Positions 17,250 to 26,100 of a stretch of 64,000 nt of DNA are shown here, piece by piece; position 1 is the stretch's first letter; each line of letters begins with the position of its first letter. This DNA is from Rugamonas rivuli (GTDB taxonomy: Bacteria > Pseudomonadota > Gammaproteobacteria > Burkholderiales > Burkholderiaceae_D), in assembly GCF_009380165.1 (NCBI RefSeq), contig NZ_WHUF01000003.1:434001-498000 (forward strand). Direction: 5' to 3'. The notes below the pieces were generated by a model. That model was not told where the DNA came from. It ran no database searches and saw nothing but the letters and a program-made list of their open reading frames with translations. The translations under genes and the position numbers were made by a program.

Positions 17250-18088
17250 TGATCAGCGCCCGCACTCCCGGTGCTCCTATCGGCGTCTACGATTCCGGCG
17301 TGGGCGGGCTGTCGGTGCTGCGCCACATCCGCGCGCAGCTGCCGGCTGAGGACTTGATCTACTTCGCCGATTCGGGCCATGCGCCCTACGGCGAAAAGAC
17401 CGAGCAGTATGTGGTGGACCGCGCGCTGCTGGTCGCCGCCTTCCTGCTGGAGCGCGGCATCAAGGCGCTGGTGGTGGCATGCAATACCGCGACCGTGGCC
17501 GCCATCAAGGCGGTGCGGGCGCGCTATCCCGATCTGCCGGTGGTCGGCGTCGAGCCCGGCCTGAAGCCGGCCGCCGCCGCCACCCGCAGCGGCAAGGTCG
17601 GCGTGCTGGCGACGGCGCGCACGCTCAAGGGTGAAAAATTCCTGCAACTGCGCGAGCAGATCAGCGCCGCAACTAAGGCCGAATTCCTGCTGCAACCCTG
17701 CATCGGCCTGGTCGACCAGATCGAACTGGGCGACCTTGAAACGCCGGCCATCGCGGCCCTGCTGGAGCAATACGTGGCGCCGCTGCTGGACCAGGGCGCG
17801 GACACGCTGGTGCTGGGCTGCACCCACTACCCCTTCGTCCAGACGGGCATAGAACGGGTGCTGCGCGCGCATGGCCATCAGGACGTGACCCTGATCGATA
17901 CCGGCGACGCCGTGGCGCGGCAACTGGGGCGTCTGCTGGACGGTGCCGGCCTGCTGCACCCCGCACCCGAGGCGGGCCAGCCGTCCGCCTCCCTGCACGG
18001 CTACACAACGGCGGACGTCGGCGCGCTGGCGCCGGCCTTCGCCAACCTGCTGGGCTTGCATCCAAAGGTTGAAAAGGTTGTCGTTTGA
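17249..18088 (+). CDS. murI: Glutamate racemase
   Basis: Makes D-glutamate for peptidoglycan precursors; cytoplasmic. 279 residues from the ATG that overlaps the fumarase stop; an in-frame ATG 48 bases upstream lies inside fumarase and is rejected. IGVYDSGVGGLSVL (11-24) contains the catalytic-site Asp/Ser. The two acid-base cysteines are Cys78 (VACNTAT) and Cys191 (GCTHYP). FADSGHAPYGEK is the usual substrate-binding block. Confidence 0.95.
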   Translation: MISARTPGAPIGVYDSGVGGLSVLRHIRAQLPAEDLIYFADSGHAPYGEKTEQYVVDRALLVAAFLLERGIKALVVACNTATVAAIKAVRARYPDLPVVGVEPGLKPAAAATRSGKVGVLATARTLKGEKFLQLREQISAATKAEFLLQPCIGLVDQIELGDLETPAIAALLEQYVAPLLDQGADTLVLGCTHYPFVQTGIERVLRAHGHQDVTLIDTGDAVARQLGRLLDGAGLLHPAPEAGQPSASLHGYTTADVGALAPAFANLLGLHPKVEKVVV

Positions 18089-18126
18089 ACAAATTGGGAT
18101 TTTTTGAAGAATCTTTGCATTTAGAT

Positions 18127-18155
18127 TTGCAGGATTCAAAACTGGCTTGTATAAT
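18127..18155 (+). promoter_or_regulatory. Sigma-70-type promoter of tRNA-His
   Basis: TTGCAG (18127-18132), 17-base spacer, TATAAT (18150-18155), about 45 bases before the mature tRNA 5' end. The -10 is perfect and the -35 has two mismatches. Confidence 0.8.
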
Positions 18156-18200
18156 TCGGCACCTGTCTACGAAACAGTAGACAAAGTGAAGTAAATCAGT

Positions 18201-18277
18201 GGTGGCTGTAGCTCAGTTGGTAGAGTCCAGGATTGTGATTCCTGTTGTCGTGGGTTCGAGCCCCATCAGCCACCCCA
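18201..18277 (+). tRNA. tRNA-His (anticodon GTG)
   Basis: 77 nt with the CCA encoded. Acceptor GTGGCTG/CAGCCAC carries the His-specific extra G at position -1 (18201), paired with discriminator C (18274). The anticodon loop TTGTGAT gives GTG. The T arm TGGGTTCGAGCCCCA is intact. Confidence 0.96.
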
Positions 18278-18296
18278 CTCTTCTTCACGGAAATCT

Positions 18297-18319
18297 AGCC
18301 GCTTATGCGGCTTTTTTTT
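18297..18319 (+). terminator. Terminator after tRNA-His
   Basis: AGCCGC-ttat-GCGGCT stem followed by eight T. Confidence 0.9.
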
Positions 18320-18341
18320 CGTCCCGCGATATCCGCGCACC

Positions 18342-19853
18342 TCAGTGCAGCCGGAAAAACCGCCGTATGCTCTCCAGGTAGGTGGCCTGCTGCACTTGCT
18401 CAGGCTCGGCATGGTCGGTGCGGATGGCGCTCAACACCTGGTTGCGGTCGCTAAGCACATGGGCGAATTCGTCGGCCAGCTCCGGACGCTCGTGCAGGAT
18501 GATTTCAAAGTTCTCCTTGTCCAGCCGATAGCACAGCGCATCGGTCCTGGCGGTGACGGTGGCGCCGCGCGGCGCTCCGGTCAGCAGGCCGATCTCGCCG
18601 AACACGTCGCCGGCCTTGAGCGTGGCGCAATGGATGCGCTCCTGCCCTTCGGCTTCGAACCACACGTCGGCCTCGCCGCCGGCCAGCAGATACAGCCAAT
18701 GCGCCACCGCGCCCTGCCGGGTGATGGTGTCGCCCTTGACGAAGGGCGTGTTGCGCAGTGCCCTGGCCAGCTTGGACAGCTCCTCTTCGGTCAGGCCGGA
18801 AAACAGCGCGACCTTGGCCAGCGCCTTCTTGCGCACGTCCATTTCCGCCGACAGCCGGGCGCTCGAACGCCGCTCCGAGTCCGCGTTCAGGCGGATGTCC
18901 ATGCAGGGATGGGCCAGCGACAAGCTCTGCCGCTGCAAGGCGCTGTAGAAATGGATGCGCACGGCGGAATCGGTGCCGTCGTCGTGGGCCGGATTGGTCA
19001 GCCAGTAGCGCACCGCATACTGGATCAAGCCTTCGTGGTAATCGGTGACGATGCATTCGGGCGGCCGCGCCGACGAGATGTGCTCGATATGGGTCTGGCG
19101 CAGCGCCGTCTGGACGGTGGCGATCACTTGCTGCGGCGGCACCCCATCCTCGATCCAGAATTTCACCCAGCGCCGGAATTCCGGCTTGCTCTCGCGGCTG
19201 TACACATGCACTTTCGATTTCATCAGCACGCTGTTGGGAATGACGATCAGGTCGCCGTTGTTGGTACTCACGGCCGTATGGCGCCAATGCACTTCCACCA
19301 CCTTGCCGCGCACGTCGTCGATCTTGATCCAGTCGCCGATGCGCACCGAGTTGTCGAGCTGCAGCGCGAGTCCGCCCAGGATATTGCCCAGCGTTTCCTG
19401 CATCGAGAAGGCGACCACGCCGGTGATGACCGCCGAGGTGGTCACCAGTCCGCTCAGGTCCAGGCCGGCCACGCGCAGCCACACCAGGCCCCAGACCACG
19501 TAGGTGATCACCAGCAGGATGTCTTCCATGATGCGCGGCGGGTGCATGCGCAGGGCCGGCAGCAGCACGCGGAACGCGGTCAGGCCGAGGATGCGTATCA
19601 GCAGCAGGCCGAAGCCCAGCATGGAGGCGCTTTCGAGCAGGCCGGCGGCCTGGCGCTGGTCCATATCGAGCATGAACTTGCTGGAGAGGCTGAGCAGCAG
19701 GCACAAGCCGCCGAACAGCAGGTTGTGGCGGAACATGTGCTGGCTGTCCGGATCGGAGCGGGTCAGCAGCAGCTGTATCACGCTGCAGAAGAGGACGGCG
19801 GCAACCAGACCGGCGTGCCATGGATTGATCCACGGGCCATCTATCGTCAGCAT
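18342..19853 (-). CDS. Mechanosensitive (MscS-type) channel with C-terminal cyclic-nucleotide-binding domain
   Basis: Inner-membrane protein of 503 residues. Hydrophobic segments lie at about 15-30, 44-62, 75-98 and 112-130, and the pore-lining helix plus MscS beta domain is recognisable in VVAFSMQETLGNILGGLALQ... VRIGDWIKIDDVRGKV (about 146-188). After a linker, residues 360-480 form a cNMP/Crp-like beta roll (LYLLAGGEADVWFE, AGDVFGEIGLLTGAPRGATVTARTDA), so gating may respond to a bound nucleotide as well as tension. The nucleotide and physiological role are unknown. It stands just upstream of a CheY-like regulator gene on the same strand, about 70 bases apart. Confidence 0.9.
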   Translation of the reverse strand: MLTIDGPWINPWHAGLVAAVLFCSVIQLLLTRSDPDSQHMFRHNLLFGGLCLLLSLSSKFMLDMDQRQAAGLLESASMLGFGLLLIRILGLTAFRVLLPALRMHPPRIMEDILLVITYVVWGLVWLRVAGLDLSGLVTTSAVITGVVAFSMQETLGNILGGLALQLDNSVRIGDWIKIDDVRGKVVEVHWRHTAVSTNNGDLIVIPNSVLMKSKVHVYSRESKPEFRRWVKFWIEDGVPPQQVIATVQTALRQTHIEHISSARPPECIVTDYHEGLIQYAVRYWLTNPAHDDGTDSAVRIHFYSALQRQSLSLAHPCMDIRLNADSERRSSARLSAEMDVRKKALAKVALFSGLTEEELSKLARALRNTPFVKGDTITRQGAVAHWLYLLAGGEADVWFEAEGQERIHCATLKAGDVFGEIGLLTGAPRGATVTARTDALCYRLDKENFEIILHERPELADEFAHVLSDRNQVLSAIRTDHAEPEQVQQATYLESIRRFFRLH

Positions 19854-19922
19854 CCTGGCTCCTTATCCGTTGCTACCTTGCATGTATTGTGAACTGATCC
19901 CCAACCATGCGCAACGTGATAA

Positions 19923-20333
19923 TCAGGCCGGGCCGGCGGCCGCGCGGGCGGCGCGCATTTTGGCGACCACGTGGTTGAGCGTATCCATCACCGCCCCCGG
20001 CGTGAAGGGCTTGACGATATAGCCCTTGGCGCCGTTGCGCAGCGATTGCTCCACCGTGCTGCGGTCGGCGCTGGCCGTCACCATCAGCACGGCCGCCTGC
20101 GGCTGCTTCTGGCCTATCCATTCCAGCAGGCTCAGCCCGTCGCCGTCCGGCATCACTACGTCCAGGCAAACGATGTCCGCCTTTTGCGAACGCAGCCGCA
20201 GCTTGGCCGATTCGGCCGTCCCGGCATCGCCCACCACGTCGAATTGTTCGCCCTGTATGATGACGCGCAACAAGCCGCGCGTCATTTCATTGTCGTCGAT
20301 GATAAACACCCGCAGCCGCTGCTGAGACGCCAT
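19923..20333 (-). CDS. Single-domain response regulator (CheY-like)
   Basis: 136 residues, a REC domain with no output domain. Acidic pocket Asp13/Asp14, phospho-acceptor Asp58 (CLDVVMPDGDG), Thr in LMVTASAD and Lys in YIVKPFTPG are all present, so it should be phosphorylatable. It transmits by protein contact or in a phosphorelay; partner kinase unknown. It precedes the MscS-cNMP gene on the minus strand and could be co-transcribed with it. Confidence 0.9.
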   Translation of the reverse strand: MASQQRLRVFIIDDNEMTRGLLRVIIQGEQFDVVGDAGTAESAKLRLRSQKADIVCLDVVMPDGDGLSLLEWIGQKQPQAAVLMVTASADRSTVEQSLRNGAKGYIVKPFTPGAVMDTLNHVVAKMRAARAAAGPA

Positions 20334-20508
20334 GCCTTCCTCCGATCGGGGACCATTACCGCTTCAATATAGCGCAGTTTGCACACCGCACCACCCGTTA
20401 CAAAATTTTCGCGCAGCTGTTGCCTAATGGAACTAGATTGGCGCTACAATGACCGACGTTGCATCCGCATGCAAAGCCCGTCCAACCCCACGAAGAATAC
20501 ATCCAGCC

Positions 20509-20961
20509 ATGTCCCAAGAGAGAACACCCCTGCACGAAGTCAGCACCTACAGCAAGGACACGCCGGTCGGTTGTCCCGACATCAACGGCCGCGCCGCCGT
20601 GTTCGTGCCGACCGCGCTGTTCGACGTGAACAGCTCCACCACCATCCGCAAAGGCGCCGGCATCGTCGGCTACGGCAACCCGGACGGTTCGCTGACCATC
20701 TACTTCGAAGCCAACCGCTTCGACGAAAGCAGCCTGCACAAGTGGGAAAACAAGGCCCGCAAAGCCTACGACCGCATGGTGGCCGGCGCCCCCACCGTCT
20801 CCAAGGCCAAGATGGACCCGAAAATGGTCGAGCAGATCGGCTACATCGACGGTTCCGGCATCCAGCTCAAGCAGCCGGAAAGCCTGCAGCACTGGCTGGA
20901 AGTCTCGAACGCCACCGACACCGCCCCGGCCGACGCCATCATCGTCTGGAAAACCAAGTAA
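20509..20961 (+). CDS. Hypothetical protein
   Basis: 150 residues, not recognised. No signal peptide, transmembrane helix or Cys cluster. It is hydrophilic with mixed alpha/beta character (AAVFVPTALFDVNSSTT, SLTIYFEANRFDESSLHKWENKARKAYDRMV) and ends in a strand IIVWKTK. I chose the ATG at 20509 over an in-frame ATG 60 bases upstream; neither has a strong ribosome-binding site. Codon usage resembles the neighbours, which supports a real gene. Confidence 0.7.
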   Translation: MSQERTPLHEVSTYSKDTPVGCPDINGRAAVFVPTALFDVNSSTTIRKGAGIVGYGNPDGSLTIYFEANRFDESSLHKWENKARKAYDRMVAGAPTVSKAKMDPKMVEQIGYIDGSGIQLKQPESLQHWLEVSNATDTAPADAIIVWKTK

Positions 20962-20980
20962 ACATTGGCAAAAAGATAGA

Positions 20981-21032
20981 GACGGGCGTTTGTCCTACAA
21001 ATCGTCGGACGTTCGGCTGATGCCCGTCCGAC
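20981..21032 (+). other. Overlapping alternative hairpins before a 41-codon ORF
   Basis: GACGGGC (20981-20987) can pair with GCCCGTC (21022-21028), or GTCGGACG (21004-21011) can pair with CGTCCGAC (21025-21032). The two pairings exclude each other. There is no T run after either, so neither is a simple terminator. Confidence 0.4.
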
Positions 21033-21087
21033 ATCTCCTGGGCTATTCTGAGGGCATCGGAAGTCCCACATCACCCAGGAGTTTGTC

Positions 21088-21213
21088 ATGGCACGCTATC
21101 TCCATATCGCCTTCGGCGCGTTGCTGCTCAGTCTGGCTGGCGCATCGACCTATGTGCTGTGCTCGGAAAACGTCCTGCAAGACCAAACCACCTCGCTCTA
21201 CCAGTTGCGCTGA
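21088..21213 (+). CDS. Small membrane or secreted protein (41 residues)
   Basis: MARYLHIAFGALLLSLAGASTYVLCSEN... ending SLYQLR. One hydrophobic segment (about 6-25) with an A-S/A-C area after it, so a single-pass membrane peptide or a signal peptide with a tiny mature part. CAGGAG is 8 bases before the ATG, which strongly supports translation. It stands alone between an unknown gene and the convergent tssA. Function unknown. Confidence 0.55.
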   Translation: MARYLHIAFGALLLSLAGASTYVLCSENVLQDQTTSLYQLR

Positions 21214-21227
21214 GCGCTGAGTTCCCC

Positions 21228-22436
21228 TCACTCGCGCAGTCCCAGCATATTCACCAAACGGTTCAGATCGCCCTCCTCCCGGATAATCTCGGCCATCAGC
21301 TCGGGCAGCGGCATGCGCCCCCAGTTGACGGCGCGGCGCAGCAGGTAGGGCGTCGGGCTGTGCGGCTCCACCAGGCTTAAGTAATCGGCGATCGCCCCCA
21401 GCGCCGCGTAGGCTTCGTCGCGGTTCTTCCAGCCGGACAGGGCCACCGGCGGCGGCGCCAGCCCGGCCGCCATGCCGCTCACTTCCTCGCCGTCCAGCGG
21501 CGCTTCGGGCATAGTCATTTCTTCTTCCTTAGGCTCGGGCGCCAGCTGGTGCAGCACGCGCTCCACCGCCACCAGCGTTCCCTTCAGTTTAGACAGATTC
21601 GGCGCCTGCCCGCCCAGCTGCAGGTCGACAAAGGCCAGCATGGTTTCCAGGCAGTTCAGGCAGCGCTGCACCACCTGCAGGCGGTTGGCCAGCTCGCGCC
21701 CGAGGCGCTGCTGGGCGTAAGCGATCACTTCGATGCGGGTCAGCGGCGCCTCGCCGTCGACGTGCGGCTCGCCCGGCTGGCCGGCCAGCTCGCGCGCCGT
21801 CATGCGCTCCCAGTCGGACAGGCTCTGCGCCGGCGGCTTGCGGCCCTGGATTTTCAGCAGCGGCATCTGCACCCGCACCGTCGCCGCGAACGATCCGTTG
21901 AGCCATTCCAGCGGCGCGATGCGGGCATCGGCGTCGCCGTCCTGTATCGCCGGATGCAGCGGTTCCCAGAATTGCCGCAGCAAGCCATCCACCAGGCTCA
22001 GGCCGCGGTACAGGCCGTCGACGCCATGCTGCATCGTCCATGCCTCCAGCAGCCAGACGGCGATCTGCAAATCCTTGGAGCGGCTGGCCAGCATGGCCTT
22101 GCAGCGGTTTTCGATCAGCGCCCAGTCGGCCTTCTTCAGCGGCCGCTCCCACTGCCCCATCGGCAGGCTGGGATCGTCCTCCTCGCGCGCCAGCCGGATC
22201 TCGGTGAAGATCGGGTCGTAGCGCAAGGCCGGCCCGCAGGGCTGCTGTTCGGACAGCGGCAGCAGCAACAGTTCCAGTTCCTCCTGGTGCTCCAGGCTCA
22301 TCAGGGAAAGCGGTATGGGCAGGCTCGGTGCGTTCATAGGTGCGGTCGGGGTAGCAAAACTGGGTGGTCGGTCGTCGGAAATCAGCAGGCGCGCTTTGTC
22401 GACCAGGTTGCGCAAATTGCTTTTGATGGTCGCCAT
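21228..22436 (-). CDS. tssA: Type VI secretion protein TssA
   Basis: TssA primes assembly of the sheath and tube at the baseplate. 402 residues. The ImpA N-terminal domain is visible (LLPLSEQQPCGPALRYDP... FTEIRLAREEDDPSLPMGQWERPLKKADW, about 58-110), followed by helices with LLEAWTMQHGVDGLYRGLSLVDGLLRQFWEPLHP. The C-terminal SPTPYLLRRAVNWGRMPLPELM block is the classic short-TssA ending. An N-terminal extension of about 45 residues precedes the ImpA domain. It is the last gene of the T6SS transcript, 13 bases after the formyltransferase-like gene. Confidence 0.93.
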   Translation of the reverse strand: MATIKSNLRNLVDKARLLISDDRPPSFATPTAPMNAPSLPIPLSLMSLEHQEELELLLLPLSEQQPCGPALRYDPIFTEIRLAREEDDPSLPMGQWERPLKKADWALIENRCKAMLASRSKDLQIAVWLLEAWTMQHGVDGLYRGLSLVDGLLRQFWEPLHPAIQDGDADARIAPLEWLNGSFAATVRVQMPLLKIQGRKPPAQSLSDWERMTARELAGQPGEPHVDGEAPLTRIEVIAYAQQRLGRELANRLQVVQRCLNCLETMLAFVDLQLGGQAPNLSKLKGTLVAVERVLHQLAPEPKEEEMTMPEAPLDGEEVSGMAAGLAPPPVALSGWKNRDEAYAALGAIADYLSLVEPHSPTPYLLRRAVNWGRMPLPELMAEIIREEGDLNRLVNMLGLRE

Positions 22437-22448
22437 ACGCCGTTCCGC

Positions 22449-23084
22449 CTAAGGTAGCATCTTGCCGAGTTCACGCGCAAAAAACTTGGCCGCCAACGGC
22501 GAGGTCAGCTTGTGCAAGTCCACCACCGTGGCGCCGGCCGGCACATAGATCTTTTCCGACAGCGCGTGCAGCCGGCCGGTATCGAAGCCCTCGTCGACCT
22601 GGTGCATGGCGATCACCACGTGGTCGGAACCGTTGTCCAGCAGCGCCTGGAAGGGATTGGGGCCGGCGTAGTGCGAAGGCCAGCCGTCGTCTATGCACGG
22701 ATGCAAGTTGTAAAAGCCCAGCCGCGGCAGCTCGAACAAGCGGGCGTCGAAGCGCTGGCCGAAGGTGGCGGTGATGCACAGGTCCGGCCGCCACTGCTGC
22801 TCGTACAGATGGTAGAACTCGTCGGTCTTGACGCGGCCCTTGTACGGCGCCAGCCCGTGCGACAGCGCCAGCCGCTCCACCATCACTTCCTCGGCCGGGG
22901 TGTGCGGATAGCCCCAGACCCGGCGCGCGCGGCTGACATGGTCCGAGCCGACATCGTCGGTGGCCACGCCGACCACGCGCACGCGCTGCGCCAGCGGCCC
23001 CTTGAGCAACTCGCTCAGCACATGAAAGCCGCGATGGAAGCTGCCGAACACGGCAACGCGCGTGAGAGGGGGCAAGGATGACAT
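22449..23084 (-). CDS. Formyltransferase-family enzyme inside the T6SS operon
   Basis: 211 residues, family of methionyl-tRNA/glycinamide formyltransferases (PF00551-like). The likely catalytic triad of this fold is present: Asn and His in FYNLHPCIDDGWPSHYAGPNP, and Asp in HQVDEGFDTGRL. The N-terminal AVFGSFHRGFHVLSELL resembles the Rossmann start. It lacks the C-terminal tRNA-binding domain of Fmt. GAGG precedes the ATG at 23084; the longer reading frame to 23342 lies inside tssM and is rejected. Placed between tssM and tssA with short gaps, it is surely co-transcribed with the T6SS. Substrate unknown: a sugar-nucleotide amine, a protein amine or a small secreted metabolite are possible. Confidence 0.8.
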   Translation of the reverse strand: MSSLPPLTRVAVFGSFHRGFHVLSELLKGPLAQRVRVVGVATDDVGSDHVSRARRVWGYPHTPAEEVMVERLALSHGLAPYKGRVKTDEFYHLYEQQWRPDLCITATFGQRFDARLFELPRLGFYNLHPCIDDGWPSHYAGPNPFQALLDNGSDHVVIAMHQVDEGFDTGRLHALSEKIYVPAGATVVDLHKLTSPLAAKFFARELGKMLP

Positions 23085-23107
23085 GACAAAACCTCGTTCA
23101 AGCCGGC

Positions 23108-26100
23108 CTACCAGGCCGGCGCCTTGACAGGAAACACCGGCGGCCACACCAGCGGCGTGCGCTTGCCGGCCGCGCTGACGGTCAGCCGCACAAACACCCG
23201 GGCGCGGCTGTCGCGCGTGGCGACGCGGCCGTCGCCGACGGCGACCATCGGAAACTCGAACTTCAACAGCTGCGAACGGGCGCCGGTGGCCGGCGCCGCA
23301 TCGGCCTCGCGGTAGGCCGACACCAGGCTGAACAAGGCCCACGGATCGTCGAAGCGGTAGCTGACGGTGCGCTGGTCGACCGCCATGCCGGGATGGCCGG
23401 CCTCGGCTTGCGGTATCACCGGGCCATCCTGCGCCACGCGCAGCGTCAGCACCACCGGCAGGCCGGGCTCCCAGCGCAGCGCGCGCGCGGCGTCGCGCTG
23501 GTGCACGGTCTGGCTGCCGATGCTCAGCGCCCAGTCGATGATCTTGTTGCCCTCGCTTTCGACGGCGCTGTTGGCGCGGAACTCCGCCAGCACGTCCAGG
23601 CCGGCGGCCTGCCCCTCCTCGCTCGGGTACAGCGGCGCCAGCAGCTCGCGCACCTTCTGCATCTGGTCGTCCACCTTGCGCACCGTGCTGGCCGGCGACG
23701 GCCGCGTCGGGTCGCGGTCGGAAGCCAGCGCCAGCACGTGCACGCGGTCGAACAGCTTGAGCACGGAGCCGACTTCGTCGACGTCGGCCGCCGTGCGGTC
23801 GCCCTGCGCAACCTTGGCATTGGCGCTGCTACCGGCATTGGCGCCGGCGTCGGGCGGCGCCAGCGCGCGGAACGGCGCGCGGTTGGCCAGGCCGGCGTTG
23901 AAGGCGTCGGCGAAGCGGGTCCAGGCATCCTGGTAGCCGGTCTGCAGCAGGTCGCGGCAGCGCGAGTACAGCCCGGCCTGCAAGCCCTGCATGCGCTCGG
24001 AAAACACGTCGGTGGCGCGGCGCTGGGCGGCGCGGGCCGACAGCTTGTCCAGGCAGTTGTGGATGTCGAGGTCGGCCGCGCCGGTCAGCACGAACTGCTC
24101 CAGCGCGGTCAGGCTGCTGGTCGGGCTCTTGAGCTTGTAGCGGTTCAGGTCGGCCACCGTGGCTTGCCAGCGCGTCACCAGCGGATTGCCGGCGCCGGCC
24201 CCGCCCAGTTGCAGCAGCAGCGTTTCCGCATCCTTGCCGGTGGCCTCGATGAACGATTGCTGCTGCGAGACATAGGCCGCCAGCGCGCCGGCGTCGGCGG
24301 CGCCGAAGGCGTCCAGCAGCGGCGCCTTCTCGCCGTTCCACGAACGGAAGGCGCGGTCGCGCGGCACGAACACCTCGGCCCGGGTCAGCGTCTCGTCCAG
24401 CAGCTGCAGGCGGGTCAGCGCATCGCGGCCGAGCACGGCGGTGAGGTTGTCGGCCACGGCGGTCGCGCCGATGTCCTGCAGCCACGAGCGCACGCGCAGC
24501 GCCTTGGCGCGGTCGGCCTCGGTGGCCGGCGCCTGCACTTCGCGCGCCGAGATGATGTAGGCCTGCGACAGCAAATCGCGCGCGGTCTCGCCCAGCGCGC
24601 CGTCGGCCAGGCGCGCGGCCGGCGCCTGCAGCATATTGGGGAACTTGGGCAGGAAGTCGGTCTGCACCCGCTTGCGCGCGTCCGCCAGCGCCTGCACCTG
24701 CTCCAGCCGCGAACCGTCCCAGCTGATGGTCGAGCCGGGCGGCACCTCGGGCAGGCGGCTCAGGTGGTTGACCTTCATGAACGGCTGCGACAGCAGGCCG
24801 TTCAAGGCGTCCATCAGCGCCTTGCGGTCGGCCGCGAAGGCCCAGGCGCCATTCGCTTCCGACCACTCCAGGCCCGAGCTCAGGCCCTGCGAGTGGCTGT
24901 CGGCCGACAGCGTCGCATCCCACAGCGAGAGGAACTGGCTGAAGCCGTCGTCGACCTGCTTGCGCGCATCGTCGGCGACGGGCTTGCCCAGCATGCTGAC
25001 GTTCTCGACCTTCTGCAGCAGATTGTCCCAGGCCGGGCCCAGGTCCGGCGTGCTGCGGTGCATCCACGCGCCCTTGCCGCTGGTCAGATAGGCTTCCTGC
25101 GTCTTCAGCGCGGCGCGCAGCGCCTGCCAGATGACGATGTTGGTGGCGGCGTCCGCCTTCGGATCGGCCTCGTACAGCGCGGCCGACGCCTCGCCGATGG
25201 CCTGCTCGGCCTTGAGCAGGCCGTTGTTGATGTACAGGCGCTTGGCCGTGGCCCGCACCGCCAGCCTGAACGAACAACCGGCCGCCGCCTGCAACGGTTC
25301 GACGGTCAGCGACGTGACGTCCTTGGCCGCGCGCCGGAACAGCGCCGCCGTATGCGTGGGGTCGCCGCTCAGTTCGCTGCCCAGCAGCATCCGCACCACC
25401 AGCGCCAGGTCTTCGCCGGACGGCGGGCCCGAGGTGGGCGTCTTCAGCCGCATCATCGCCTGCTGCACCAGGTCCAGCTGCTCCATCCGCTCCACGTATT
25501 GCAGCAGCGCCGCAAACTCCGGCAGGTTTTCCATGTTCAGCGCCGTGTTCGGCGCCGAGGTCGTCTCGCTCCAGCGCGCCGGCAGCGTGCAGCGGCCGCC
25601 GATGATCAGGCTGCCCGAAACGGGATCGACCGGCACCCCGGTCTGCTCGCTGACGCGGCTGTACATCGAGCGCCGCAGCGGATCGAAGGCATTGTCGGCA
25701 AAGCCTTTTTCCATGCGGCCGCGCACCCGCTGGTGCAGGTCGTCGAACCACGGCCAGGAGCCGGGCATGAACACGGAACCGAGCCGGGCATTGCCCATCT
25801 GCTCAATGTTTTGCAGCGCCTCGATCGCGCGCCGGCGGCTCTGCGCCGGATCGGCCAGACTGCGGCTGTTGGCCTGCAGGCTGGCGCGGGTGTCATGGTC
25901 CAGCTTGGTCAGATACAGCACCACGTCGCTGCCGAGGCGGTGCAGATTGAGCGTGGCGAACAGCAGCCCCACCACCCACACCGCCGGGATCGCCACGGCG
26001 CTCCAGCGCGCCACGCGGCTCATCGCCGGCCGCCGCATGCGGTGCACCGACGACGAACGCACCAGCCCGGCCTCGGCAAATATCTTGCGTTCGAAGATGT

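Noticed and set aside
23085..23342. N-terminal extension of the formyltransferase-like protein
   Set aside because: Arg-rich shadow of tssM; the ATG at 23084 has a ribosome-binding site.
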